Part shown: piece after piece, positions 41,411 to 50,483 of the stretch | How the letters are laid out: each line of letters starts with the position of its first letter | Position numbering within the stretch: the stretch's first letter is position 1 | Assembly: GCA_964503475.1 (NCBI GenBank) | Contig: CAZCZU010000013.1 | Coordinates: 1 to 57,365, forward strand | DNA from: CAZCZU01 sp964503475 | Lineage (GTDB): Bacteria > Pseudomonadota > Zetaproteobacteria > Mariprofundales > Mariprofundaceae | Reading direction: 5' to 3' | Length of the DNA stretch: 57,365 nt | The notes under the pieces: model-generated | The model's database searches: none | The model's input: the letters and a program-made list of their open reading frames with translations, nothing else | What the model was told of the DNA's origin: nothing | Made by a program: the position numbers and the translations under genes

Positions 41411-43285
41411 TCAATCGAATTTCCAGTCGCGTGCCGCCGCCCAGCGATCGAGCAGCAGCAGCGCCCACAAGATATCGGAGCGATCCTCGCCCGCCTGGTG
41501 GCGGGACCACTCGCCTTTCACGAACTCGCGCCGTACCAGGCCACCGACCGGATCGCGCTCGGTCAGCGCCGCCACCTCGACGGCCAACTCGCCCCTGAGC
41601 CAGTGCTTCACCGGCGCCATGAATCCCTGCTTCGGCCGGTCGACAATATCCGCCGGCAGGCGCGTGCGGGCAATACGGCGCAACAGCACCTTCAGATTCT
41701 CCTGCCACGGCATCCCTTTCACCTTCCAACGGGCATCCAGCGTCTGCATCATCGCATGCAGGCGCGTATCGAGGAACGGCGCCCGCAGCTCCAGCGCGTG
41801 CGCCATGCTCATGCGATCGCCCATGGCCAGCAGATCGTCCGGCAGATAGGCCAGCACATCGGCGGCCATGGCCCCGTTGACCGGCCCGAAACGCGCCAGC
41901 AGTGCCGCAAGCCCGCCGTTGGCCTCCATCGCCGTCGGCCAGCCATGCCCGGCTTCGGTCACCGGCTGCGTCAGCATCGTATCCGCCGCCACGCCGGTGC
42001 CGGTCCAGTCCAGATAGGCGGCAGCAGCCTCCCGATCGAGGCCGGCCAGGAAGCGGCGCAGGCGCCCGCGCAGGTTACGGCTGCCGGCCGCGTCGCCGCT
42101 ACGGCTGAGCAGCTGCAGCGCACTCTTACGCAGCGGCATATGGCGCAGGCGGGCATGCCAGTGCATGCCCAGATAGCGCGGATAACCGCCGAACAGCTCA
42201 TCGCCGCCGACACCGGAAAGCGCCACGTCGACATGCGCCTTTGCCGCGCGGCTGATCAGCCAGGTGGGGAGTGCGGCACTGTTGGCCACCGGCTGGTCGA
42301 AGGCTTCGGCAAGTGCGGCCAGCGTCGCATGCGCATCGGCCGTCACCTCCAGCACCGTATGCGCACTGCCGATGTGATCGGCCACGGTTGCAGCATGCGC
42401 ACTCTCATCGTAATCGGCCGGGCCGTCGGCAAAACGCACCGAAAACGTATGCAGGGTTTCGGAACGCTGGCGGGCCAGCGATTCGGCAATCAGCGAGGAG
42501 TCGACCCCGCCGGAGAGGAATACCCCCATCGGTCGATCGGCCATGGTGCGCGACAAAAACACCTCGTCGAGCAACCCGGCCACCTCGCCCTCGATCTCGG
42601 CATCGCTCAGATCCAGTGGCTGATCGGGTTCGGGCATGAAATGGTAGCGGCGCAACGACAGGCCCTGGTCGGCGGCGGCAATGGCATAACATCCGGCCGG
42701 CAGCTGACGCACCTCGCGGTAGAGGGTGGCCGGCGCCTCGATACGCATGCGGGCGAGCAGCTGCTGCACGGCATCGGTGTCGGGGGTGAGCTGCCAGTTT
42801 CCCTTTTCGAAGGCGGTCAGCAGCGAGGCGATACCGATGCGCCCCTCCTGCTCGCAGATGTAGAGCGGCTTCTCGCCGAACGGATCGCGGGCGATAAGCA
42901 GCACCTCGTGTGCCGCATCCCAGAGAACGATGGCGAACATGCCGTTCAGGAGGGCGAACATGCCGGTGCCGAAACGGTTGTAGAGGTGCGGCAGAATTTC
43001 GGTATCGCTGTCGGAGTCGAACACGATGCCATCCGCCTCCATCCGGCGACGCAATTCATGGTAGTTGTAGATGCAGCCGTTGAAGACAACGGTGACATCG
43101 CCGATCGTCATCGGCTGGGTACCGCGCGCATCCGGACCGATGATGGAGAGGCGATGATGGATGGCGCCGAAACGCTCCGCCTCGAAACTGCCGTGACCGT
43201 CCGGCCCGCGCATGGCCACGGCTGTTGCCATGCGCGCCAGCTCGCCTGCATGCCGCCTTCCGCGGATCGCCACAAAACCGCACAT
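41411..43285 (-). CDS. AsnB-like glutamine-dependent amidotransferase
   Basis: A 624-residue asparagine synthetase-family enzyme. The mature N-terminus MCGFVAIRG provides the glutaminase Cys2; MRGPDGHG and HHRLSIIG are further class II amidotransferase marks. The synthetase half has the PP-loop FLSGGVDSSLIAE, GVGGDELFGGYPRY and PFLDTRLH. In glycan clusters such proteins probably amidate sugar acids (uronamides) rather than make asparagine. It overlaps the upstream GT4 gene by one base (TGATG). Housekeeping AsnB remains an alternative. Confidence 0.93.
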   Translation of the reverse strand: MCGFVAIRGRRHAGELARMATAVAMRGPDGHGSFEAERFGAIHHRLSIIGPDARGTQPMTIGDVTVVFNGCIYNYHELRRRMEADGIVFDSDSDTEILPHLYNRFGTGMFALLNGMFAIVLWDAAHEVLLIARDPFGEKPLYICEQEGRIGIASLLTAFEKGNWQLTPDTDAVQQLLARMRIEAPATLYREVRQLPAGCYAIAAADQGLSLRRYHFMPEPDQPLDLSDAEIEGEVAGLLDEVFLSRTMADRPMGVFLSGGVDSSLIAESLARQRSETLHTFSVRFADGPADYDESAHAATVADHIGSAHTVLEVTADAHATLAALAEAFDQPVANSAALPTWLISRAAKAHVDVALSGVGGDELFGGYPRYLGMHWHARLRHMPLRKSALQLLSRSGDAAGSRNLRGRLRRFLAGLDREAAAAYLDWTGTGVAADTMLTQPVTEAGHGWPTAMEANGGLAALLARFGPVNGAMAADVLAYLPDDLLAMGDRMSMAHALELRAPFLDTRLHAMMQTLDARWKVKGMPWQENLKVLLRRIARTRLPADIVDRPKQGFMAPVKHWLRGELAVEVAALTERDPVGGLVRREFVKGEWSRHQAGEDRSDILWALLLLDRWAAARDWKFD

Positions 43286-44328
43286 CAGGCGCCTCCCGCC
43301 AGTCGGACCAGATCGTTCAGCTGCCCCTGCCAGCCGGCATCGCCCTGCCGCGCGGCGATCCAGGCCAGCCCCTCCCGGCGCAGGCGGGCACGCAGTGCAG
43401 GCTCGCGCATGCGCGTCATCGCATGCTGCCAGGCCGTGACATCGTGCGGATCGCAATAGAGGCCGCAACCGCCGCTGGTCTCGACCAGCACGGCAATATC
43501 GGAGCAGATCGCGGGCGTACCGCAGGCCATCGCCTCCAGCGGCGGATAGCCGTAGCCCTCGGCTGTCGAGGGCTGCAGCAGGGCCGTGGCACGGCGATAG
43601 AGGTGAAGCAGGCCGGCATCGTCGACCTGGCCGGCGAACTCGACCCGCTCATGTAATGCGGGATAACGCTGCATCAGGGCATCGGCCGCCTCGCCACGCA
43701 CGCCGACACAGACCAGCCGCCCCTCCACCTGCTGCAGCGCCTGCAGGGCTATATCGAGATTCTTGTGCGGCAGGCCGTTGCCGACGAAGAGGAAATAGTC
43801 GTCGTACCCTTCATCCCCCGCCGGGACAAACAGCTCCGAAACCGGCAGATGACGCACGACACCCTCCTGCCCCATGCCGGTCAACCGTTCGCATTCATCG
43901 CGCGAGGCCGCCGAATCGAACCAGCTCAGTGCGGCCCGCTTCAGGGCTCGCTTCAGCACCCACAGGTCGAAATGGCTCTTGATCCCCGAGGCGCGATAGG
44001 CCGAATGGGTCAGGTAGAGCACGTCGTGCACCGTGTGCACGGCCGGGCAGGCCAGGTGCAGCAGCGGCAGCTTGGGATAGGGGCTGATGAAGAGATCATG
44101 CTCCCGCGACCAGCGTGGCCAGGCCAGTTCAGGCAGACGCGGCAGAAGACGCACCGTCACCCGCCCCTGCAGGGTCAGCGGCAGCGCCTCCGGCTCCTGC
44201 ATGCCGACGGTGATCGGCCACTCCGGATAACGATGGCAGATAGCCAGCAACAGCCCCTCCAGGAAACGGCCGATACCGGTGCGTCGTCCGGGCACGAATT
44301 CGCGTCCGTCCACCAGCAGCCGCGCCAT
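43285..44328 (-). CDS. GT4-family glycosyltransferase
   Basis: A 347-residue GT-B enzyme of the mannosyl/rhamnosyl type: GREFVPGRRTGIGRFLEGL at the N-terminus (GxGRY-like loop), TVHDVLYLTH, LFVGNGLPHKNLDIAL (family K-N motif) and PSTAEGYGYPPLEAMACGTP (E-x7-E). No membrane segment. One-base overlaps on both sides. Resembles the transferase at 51963-53090 in layout, so the two may be ancient paralogues with different acceptors. Confidence 0.91.
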   Translation of the reverse strand: MARLLVDGREFVPGRRTGIGRFLEGLLLAICHRYPEWPITVGMQEPEALPLTLQGRVTVRLLPRLPELAWPRWSREHDLFISPYPKLPLLHLACPAVHTVHDVLYLTHSAYRASGIKSHFDLWVLKRALKRAALSWFDSAASRDECERLTGMGQEGVVRHLPVSELFVPAGDEGYDDYFLFVGNGLPHKNLDIALQALQQVEGRLVCVGVRGEAADALMQRYPALHERVEFAGQVDDAGLLHLYRRATALLQPSTAEGYGYPPLEAMACGTPAICSDIAVLVETSGGCGLYCDPHDVTAWQHAMTRMREPALRARLRREGLAWIAARQGDAGWQGQLNDLVRLAGGA

Positions 44329-45413
44329 CAGGCTTCTCCCCCGGCCATGCGGCTCAACAGGGCCTGCATACGCTCGACATGCCGATCCAGTGAAAATTCG
44401 CCGGCCCGCTGTCGCGCCTGTTCGATCATCCGTTCGCGCCGCGCTCCCGGCTGCAGCAAAGACTCCAGTGCCGCCGCCCAGCCGGCCGGCGTATCCTCAT
44501 CGACCAGCATGCCCGAGACTCCCTGCTCGATGATCTCGGCCGGACCTCCCGCATTCGCCGCCACGACCGGCACGCCATGCGCCATCGCCTCCACCACCAC
44601 GCGCCCGAACGGCTCCTCGGCTGATGCGAGCACCAGAGCATCGGCCGCGGCATACCAGGCATCCATATCGTCGCGCTGGCCCAGCCAGTGGATGCGCGCC
44701 GCGCACGGCATGGCTGCCGCCCGCTGTTCAAGCTCCTTCATCCAGGCCGGATCATGCGGATCGGCGCCGCCCAGCAGCACCAGATGCAGCTCCGGCATGC
44801 GTTCGGCCAGCAGGGCAAAGGCATCGAGCACCCGGTCGTGCCGCTTCCAGCGCGAGATGCGTGCCGCGCAGAGCAGCAGGCGGCCGTCCGGCAGTTCGGG
44901 ATGGGGCTGGCGGGCCGGAGGCTGCTTTGGCAGTTCGATGCCGTTGTGGATCGTCTCCACCCTGGCCGCATAACGGGGCAGGAAACGGCGTGCCGTCGCC
45001 TGGCTGTTGGCCACGATGCGACTCACCAGCCGGGCCAGCAGCCAGTCGAGCTTCCAGTCGCGTTCGGCAATGCGGCAGTGGAACAGCACCGGGATGCCCA
45101 GGCGTCGACCGGTTACCCCGGCATAAAAGGCGGCACGCGAGGTATTGGCGTGCAGCACATCGCAGGGATGGGCGCTGAAATACGCCAGCCAGGCCTGCAG
45201 TGCGGCAATACTGCCTGGCTCAGCAATCGGCGGCATCGGCAGGGTCACGACCGGAATGCCTGCGGCCTCGGCCTCTTGCATGCACCAGCCCGCAGCCGGC
45301 ACGCCCAGCGTCACCGAAACACCGCGCTGTTTCAGCCCCGGTAACAACTGCAGCAGGCTCAGTTCGCCACCACCGACAAAATCGGCGTGGTGCGATACGG
45401 AGACGACGTTCAT
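44328..45413 (-). CDS. GT4-family glycosyltransferase
   Basis: A 361-residue GT-B enzyme. HHADFVGGGELSLLQLL at the N-terminus, HANTSRAAFYAG, IHNGIELP, AARISRWKRHDRVLDAF, LLGGADPHD and EEPFGRVVVEAMAHGVPVV are classical GT4 blocks with both catalytic glutamates. The start is taken at ATG 45413; an in-frame GTG lies two codons upstream. The GT2 gene ends 19 bases upstream. Confidence 0.92.
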   Translation of the reverse strand: MNVVSVSHHADFVGGGELSLLQLLPGLKQRGVSVTLGVPAAGWCMQEAEAAGIPVVTLPMPPIAEPGSIAALQAWLAYFSAHPCDVLHANTSRAAFYAGVTGRRLGIPVLFHCRIAERDWKLDWLLARLVSRIVANSQATARRFLPRYAARVETIHNGIELPKQPPARQPHPELPDGRLLLCAARISRWKRHDRVLDAFALLAERMPELHLVLLGGADPHDPAWMKELEQRAAAMPCAARIHWLGQRDDMDAWYAAADALVLASAEEPFGRVVVEAMAHGVPVVAANAGGPAEIIEQGVSGMLVDEDTPAGWAAALESLLQPGARRERMIEQARQRAGEFSLDRHVERMQALLSRMAGGEA

Positions 45414-45432
45414 GCGCACACCGTCATCGGGC

Positions 45433-46272
45433 TCAGTCCAGCTCGTCCAGATGCGGGATGCCGTGCTTGTCGCAGTAGGCTTTCACCTCGTCGCACTCAC
45501 CTCTGAGTCGCTCCCAGGTGGCCACATAAACCATGTAGTAGCCGATGGCACGCATGATGGCGTAGTGCAGGCCGTAGATGCCCTCGCGCCAGCCCCCCTG
45601 CATGAAATATTTCTGGCAAAAGATGCCGACCGGCTTGACCACGAAGGCGAACGCCAGCGCCCAGGTTGAGGTACCGATCATCCCCGGTCGGTGCTCGGCG
45701 TTATAGCGCGCCTCGACCTCGGCATAGTGGGTATTCTTGAGCCAGAAGGACTGGGCCGTCGGGAAGGGGCCGAGATGGACCAGCACGTTTTCGGCATCGA
45801 CCACCTTGCCATCGACCTGAATGCGGGAGTGGACGAAGCGCGGATCGAAGATCCCCTTGCCGCGCCGTACCATGCGCACGGCGGTACCGCTTCCCGGCGC
45901 ATGGCCGCGCAACTGGCCCAGGAAGGTGCCCATGATCAGCAGCCCGATGCCGGCGATATCCTCACGCAGTGCCAGCTGCTGCAGCTCGGCCGCCAGCTCC
46001 TCCGGCACCCGCTCGTCGACATCGATCTGGAATATCCAGTCGCCGCTGGCCGACTCGATACCGAAATTCATCTGGCCCGACCAGTCGCCGTTCAGGGCCC
46101 GGTCGAGGATTTTGACGTTGTCGAAGCCGCGCGCGATTTCGAGGGTACGATCACTGCTGCTGTCGTTAACGAGAATCACCTCATCAACCCATGCCAGGGT
46201 ACGCAGGCAGGGGCCAATATGGCGCTCATGGTTCTTCACCAGCAGTACGGCACTGATTTTCGGCTTGGGCAT
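45433..46272 (-). CDS. GT2 glycosyltransferase, WaaE/KdtX-like
   Basis: A 279-residue inverting GT-A enzyme. KISAVLLVKNHERHIG, ILVNDSSSDRTLEIA and IDVDERVPEELA (the DxD) are typical of the WaaE/KdtX subgroup (LPS-core beta-glucosyltransferases), and the C-terminal half has the long helical tail seen there. The start at 46272 is set by a GGGGAGGAG just upstream; an ATG at 46296 overlapping the previous stop (ATGA) is the alternative. Confidence 0.88.
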   Translation of the reverse strand: MPKPKISAVLLVKNHERHIGPCLRTLAWVDEVILVNDSSSDRTLEIARGFDNVKILDRALNGDWSGQMNFGIESASGDWIFQIDVDERVPEELAAELQQLALREDIAGIGLLIMGTFLGQLRGHAPGSGTAVRMVRRGKGIFDPRFVHSRIQVDGKVVDAENVLVHLGPFPTAQSFWLKNTHYAEVEARYNAEHRPGMIGTSTWALAFAFVVKPVGIFCQKYFMQGGWREGIYGLHYAIMRAIGYYMVYVATWERLRGECDEVKAYCDKHGIPHLDELD

Positions 46273-46292
46273 CCTCTCCTCCCCTATCGTGG

Positions 46293-47255
46293 TCATACCT
46301 TGTCCCGGTCGGCGATCAGGCCGCGCAGGCGTCCGGCATCGGTGGCCAGGTCCATGGTCAGGCGCACCAGCGGCACCACCCACCAGGCGGCATTCGGCAC
46401 CTCGGTATCGTCCAGTACCCAGCGCATGCGCCAGGCGGTGGCCCCCGCCATCGCCACAAACAGCAGCAGCGGCAACAGCCAGCCGAACCACGGCAGGGTG
46501 AGCAGACTCAGGCCGAGCTTGAGCAGCAAAGAAGAGCGTAGCATGAAGTTGCCGTAAACGGCCGGTGCCTGGCCGCTGCGCAACAGCCCCACCTCGGCCC
46601 GGCCACGTCGCACAAACCAGTGCCAGATGGCCGGAATCGAACCGCGCGCGGCATGCAAAACCCGCGCATCCGGCACGAACTGCAGCCGCCCCTGCCGGGC
46701 CACGCTGCGCGCCAGCAGGAAATCCTCGCCGCCGAAACGGGCCGCATCGGTGAACCCGCCGGCCTGCAGCAGCGCCTCGCGCCGGTAGGCCGCGTTCAGG
46801 GTCGACACCTCGGCCGTATCCTGCCGCACCCCTTTAGCCCGGCGGATGCGGCCGATACCGCCGCCGGGAAAGCCGAGCAGGCTCTCGGCCCAGCCGATGG
46901 CATTCGTCCCTTGCGGTACCGTCACCCCGCCCTGCACCCCCAGCACCGTCGCATCGGCAAAGGGGGCCACCAGTGCGGCCAGCCATGTGGGTGCGACCCG
47001 GCAATCGTCGTCGACAAACACGACCAGCGCATGCGCGGCCTGCTCGACGGCCATGTTGCGGGCAAAGGCGATCCCCTTATTGCGTACCGGGTGCGGCACA
47101 TAGCGCACACCCTCCGGCGGCCTCGGCGCATCGGTCTCCTCGACGACAATGATCTCGAACGCGCCGTTGTACTGCTGCGCCCGCAGATCATTCAGCAGCA
47201 GATCGAGCATGGCGCGCCGGTCGCGGGTACAGACCAGCACCGATACCGCAGGCAT
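46293..47255 (-). CDS. GT2 glycosyltransferase with C-terminal membrane segments
   Basis: A 320-residue GT-A enzyme: VSVLVCTRDRRAML, FEIIVVEETDAP, NKGIAFARNMAVEQA, VVFVDDDCRVAP (DxD) and FGGEDFLLARSVA (ED acceptor motif). Hydrophobic stretches at the C-terminus (LLLKLGLSLLTLPWFGWLL) anchor it in the membrane. The start is supported by GGGGAGG five bases before the ATG. Adjacent GT2 genes on both sides suggest sequential additions. Confidence 0.9.
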   Translation of the reverse strand: MPAVSVLVCTRDRRAMLDLLLNDLRAQQYNGAFEIIVVEETDAPRPPEGVRYVPHPVRNKGIAFARNMAVEQAAHALVVFVDDDCRVAPTWLAALVAPFADATVLGVQGGVTVPQGTNAIGWAESLLGFPGGGIGRIRRAKGVRQDTAEVSTLNAAYRREALLQAGGFTDAARFGGEDFLLARSVARQGRLQFVPDARVLHAARGSIPAIWHWFVRRGRAEVGLLRSGQAPAVYGNFMLRSSLLLKLGLSLLTLPWFGWLLPLLLFVAMAGATAWRMRWVLDDTEVPNAAWWVVPLVRLTMDLATDAGRLRGLIADRDKV

Positions 47256-47269
47256 GGTTGCCTCCCCGC

Positions 47270-48319
47270 TCAGCATGTCACGGCCTTCGTACTGCTTCCA
47301 CACAGGCGTCCCCAGCTCATCGCCGCCGACTTGAGCACCAGCAGTACCGCCAGGCCCATCGATTCACCCGTGCCACAATCGGCACCCAGGGCTGCCGCGC
47401 GCTTCGCCAGCCCGCGCCCCATCGTATAGAGGTAGAGCGGCAGCAGCAACCAGAGCCATACCTGCCAGCAGCCGAGCAGCAGAATCAAAAGCACCTTCTT
47501 TTCAGCCGAGGCGAGGTTGCACCAGATGAAACGGCGACAGGGAAAGCGCTTTCTGCCCAGCAGCGGCAGATCGAGATAGATGCCGGGGCGCCCGTAGCGT
47601 GCGGCCAGCATGGGATGGGCCCGGCCATACTGCACCATCTTGCGCCACATGCCGGCCATGCCGGAGGGGTGGATATGGCGCACCTTTAGCTCCGGTGCAT
47701 AGAGAAGCCTGCCGCCGGCCGCATAAAGCCGGGCACAGAGATCAATATCCTCACCGGCCACCGCCAGCGTCTCATCAAAACCGCCGGCATCGAGCAGTGC
47801 CTGGCGCCGCACCCACAGGTTGGCGGCAGCGAAGCCCTGCGTGCCGGTATCGCCGGCATCGCTGAAGCGGCGTGCATCGATACCGACCGAGAGCGAGGTG
47901 AGCCCCAGCATGCGGGCCGCCAGATCCCCCTCCAGTGTGCCCCAGGCGGGCCCTGCCAGGGCTGCGATATCGCCGTTTTCAGCCAAGAGGGCGGCACCGG
48001 TAGCGAGCCACGCAGGCTCCGGCATGCAGTCGCTGTCGGTGAAGGCGATCCACGCCGAATCTGCCTCCCGTACTGCGGCATTCCTGGCCGCCGCCGCCCC
48101 GCGCTGTGGCACCTCGATCAGACGCAGCGGCAGCTCGGACTCCATCATCCAGCGTTGCACGATGGCCTGCGATCCGTCGCTGGAACCATTATCGGCGACA
48201 ATGATCTCCCTGGGCGCCAGCGTCTGGGCCGCCAGTGCCTCAAGGCAGCGGCCAAGGGTTGCCGCGCCGTTCAGGCACGGAATCACCACGCTGATCTCCT
48301 GCTTTTCTTTACCACTCAA
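47270..48319 (-). CDS. GT2 glycosyltransferase with C-terminal membrane segments
   Basis: A 349-residue GT-A enzyme with ISVVIPCLNGAATLGRCL, IIVADNGSSDGS, AFTDSDCMPEP (DxD) and VAGEDIDLCARL (ED motif). Two hydrophobic helices follow (LLILLLGCWQVWLWLLLPLY). The start is a TTG overlapping the sulfotransferase stop (TTGA), without a clear ribosome site, so it is probably translated by coupling. Confidence 0.88.
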   Translation of the reverse strand: MSGKEKQEISVVIPCLNGAATLGRCLEALAAQTLAPREIIVADNGSSDGSQAIVQRWMMESELPLRLIEVPQRGAAAARNAAVREADSAWIAFTDSDCMPEPAWLATGAALLAENGDIAALAGPAWGTLEGDLAARMLGLTSLSVGIDARRFSDAGDTGTQGFAAANLWVRRQALLDAGGFDETLAVAGEDIDLCARLYAAGGRLLYAPELKVRHIHPSGMAGMWRKMVQYGRAHPMLAARYGRPGIYLDLPLLGRKRFPCRRFIWCNLASAEKKVLLILLLGCWQVWLWLLLPLYLYTMGRGLAKRAAALGADCGTGESMGLAVLLVLKSAAMSWGRLCGSSTKAVTC

Positions 48320-49296
48320 TGCAGCACGCTCCAGTCCGCTTTGGGGCGCGAGCGCATCATGCTGGCGACATCGCTTTGCCAGCGGATGCGCCAGCTGCCG
48401 TAAGCGTGGCGCAGCATGTCGCCGGCCATGCCCTCGAAAGAGGTCGGCACGGCCGCAAGCTCCGCCAGCAGCCGATCCAGGTCATAACCCATCGCCGCCA
48501 GCCGCTCGCGACCGATCCAGCGCAGATAACGCCGGGCCCACCACTGTCGGAAAGGGTTGGCGAAGGCGGCATGCCACTTGGCCAGCGGCTGGCTGCTCAG
48601 CTCCCGATAGGCCCTGGTGCCGGTCGGGTCCTGCATCGTGCCCTGCAGGTCGACGCCGGCGAACTGCTGCCAGCCCCCCGCCTCCGGTGCCACACCGAGA
48701 TGTTGATAGATGCGCTGCATCTGCGCCTCCGGATCGGCCAAAAGCTCCTCGTAGTTCACCTTCAGGATGCGCTCCGGATCACGTGCATGGCAGGCATGCA
48801 GCATGGTCAGGCCGGTGAACAGCTCGTGATGCTTGCGGTAGAGGTACCATTTGCCCTCGGCGAAGGTCTCCAGCAGTGATGCGACCACCGCCAGCGGATG
48901 GCGCACCAGCCAGACAAAACGCCCTTCGGGAAACAACTCGACGATCTGATCGCAGATCAGGCTGTAGGCGGGCGTCTTGTCGAGGAAATAGCGCGCCTCC
49001 GGCCCCGCTGCCTGGTCGTACAGCGACAGCACCAGATCGTGCACGCCCTGCTTCAGGGCCTCTTCACCCTCCGGCAGCGTGGCGGCGAACTCATGCACGG
49101 CATTGACGGCCAACTCATGGCCATAGACGGAGAAGGTGCGAAAACGATGTTCGAGCAGGTCGCACAACGGCAATAGCAACCACGGTTCGCTGGTGGTGGC
49201 GATCTCCGGATGCGCACCCAGCATACGCTGCAGCAGGGTCGACCCCGAACGCGACAGGGCGAACAGGAACAGCGGTGTCACGGCTTCACGACTCAC
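48316..49296 (-). CDS. PAPS-dependent sulfotransferase family protein
   Basis: A 326-residue soluble sulfotransferase. The 5'-phosphosulfate loop FALSRSGSTLLQRML is at the N-terminus and the 3'-phosphate-binding VWLVRHPLAVVAS in the middle; KVNYEELLADPEAQM is the usual helix after it. It should transfer sulfate from PAPS to a hydroxyl or amino group on the glycan, giving acidic sulfated sugars. GTG start overlaps the upstream GT4 stop (GTGA). PAPS synthesis genes are not in the window. Confidence 0.9.
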   Translation of the reverse strand: MSREAVTPLFLFALSRSGSTLLQRMLGAHPEIATTSEPWLLLPLCDLLEHRFRTFSVYGHELAVNAVHEFAATLPEGEEALKQGVHDLVLSLYDQAAGPEARYFLDKTPAYSLICDQIVELFPEGRFVWLVRHPLAVVASLLETFAEGKWYLYRKHHELFTGLTMLHACHARDPERILKVNYEELLADPEAQMQRIYQHLGVAPEAGGWQQFAGVDLQGTMQDPTGTRAYRELSSQPLAKWHAAFANPFRQWWARRYLRWIGRERLAAMGYDLDRLLAELAAVPTSFEGMAGDMLRHAYGSWRIRWQSDVASMMRSRPKADWSVLH

Positions 49297-50483
49297 GACT
49301 GCTTATCCCTTCCAAACAGCGGATCGAGAATCTGCTGCAGGGGGGTGAAGCAGGCCTGCCAGTCATAGCGCTGCTCGGCCAGCTCCCGGGCCGCCGCGCC
49401 CAATGCCTGGCGCTTTGCATCGTCAGCCAGCAACGCGACTGCCGCATCGGCCATCGCTGCATCGTCAGCGGCCAGCAGCAGCTCTTTGCCCGCTTCGGCC
49501 TCGATCCCCTCAAGCCCGGTCGGCGTGGTAATCACCGGCAGGCCGGCGGCAAAGGCCTCCAGCAGCTTGGTACGCGTGCCCGCCCCCGAATGCAGCGGTG
49601 CCAGATAAATAGCGGCCTGCTGCAGGTAGGGGAGCATGTCCGGCACCCCGCCGGTCACCTCGACTCCGTCGCCGGCCAGCGATTGCACACGCGGGCCGGG
49701 ATTGCGCCCGACCAGTTGCAGGCGTGCCGCCGGAAATCGGCTGCGAATGGCCGGGAAAACGGTGCGGGCCAGCCGCTCGGCCGCCTCGATGTTGGGGTCG
49801 AAGCCCATATCGCCGGTGAAGAGCAGGATCGGTGACGCATCATGCGCAGGCGATGCAGCCGGGACGATGGCACTGCAATCGACGCCGTTGGGCACCATCA
49901 CCGTCGGGCTGCCGGGATGATCCTCAAGGCAGCGCTGTTCATCGACCCGGGAGACCAGCAGCACCGCCTTCGCATCGGGCCAGCGCACATTGAAAAAACG
50001 GAATCGAATCAGGCGCAGCAGGTTGCGCAGGCGACTGCCCAGGCCCCGCTCATGACGCAGGGCACGCCGGATACCGATCAGGCCGTAGGCCCACAGATCG
50101 AGGATCACCGGCGGCAGCACGCCCTTGGGAAGAGCGCTTTTGGGAAGATAAGGGAGCATGGCCATCTTCTGCACCAGCACAGCCCCGACATCCCCCTCGC
50201 CAAGACGACGATGAATGGCGGCCTCAAGCCGCGCATCGACCTCATACGGACCCAGGCGCAACCAGCGACGCAGGCGCGATGACGCAGGCGTCACCAGCGT
50301 CATCTGCACGCCATACTGTTTAAGCCAGGCCGCCGATGCCTCGCTGCCGGCAAGCCTGGGTGCGATCACCTCGACCCGGTAACGGCTGCCCAGAAAACGC
50401 AGCATCTGCGCCATGCGCAGGGCACCGCCGCCGCCGGAGGGGTGCGGCGGGGCCGGAGCAAGAAAAAGCAGGGTATCGCTCAT
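49293..50483 (-). CDS. GT4-family glycosyltransferase
   Basis: A 396-residue GT-B enzyme: FLAPAPPHPSGGGGALRM, VILDLWAYGLIG, VMVPNGVDCS, LFTGDMGFDPNIEAAERL and GAGTRTKLLEAFAAGLPVI (catalytic E region). FTGDM..NI.A belongs to the subgroup with sugar transferases such as those of the PEP-CTERM exopolysaccharide type. It overlaps its neighbours by four bases on both sides. Confidence 0.91.
   Translation of the reverse strand: MSDTLLFLAPAPPHPSGGGGALRMAQMLRFLGSRYRVEVIAPRLAGSEASAAWLKQYGVQMTLVTPASSRLRRWLRLGPYEVDARLEAAIHRRLGEGDVGAVLVQKMAMLPYLPKSALPKGVLPPVILDLWAYGLIGIRRALRHERGLGSRLRNLLRLIRFRFFNVRWPDAKAVLLVSRVDEQRCLEDHPGSPTVMVPNGVDCSAIVPAASPAHDASPILLFTGDMGFDPNIEAAERLARTVFPAIRSRFPAARLQLVGRNPGPRVQSLAGDGVEVTGGVPDMLPYLQQAAIYLAPLHSGAGTRTKLLEAFAAGLPVITTPTGLEGIEAEAGKELLLAADDAAMADAAVALLADDAKRQALGAAARELAEQRYDWQACFTPLQQILDPLFGRDKQS

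Noticed and set aside
41399..43459. A 686-codon plus-strand frame opposite the AsnB-like gene
   Set aside because: The minus strand encodes an intact amidotransferase with all motifs; the plus frame has no family features.
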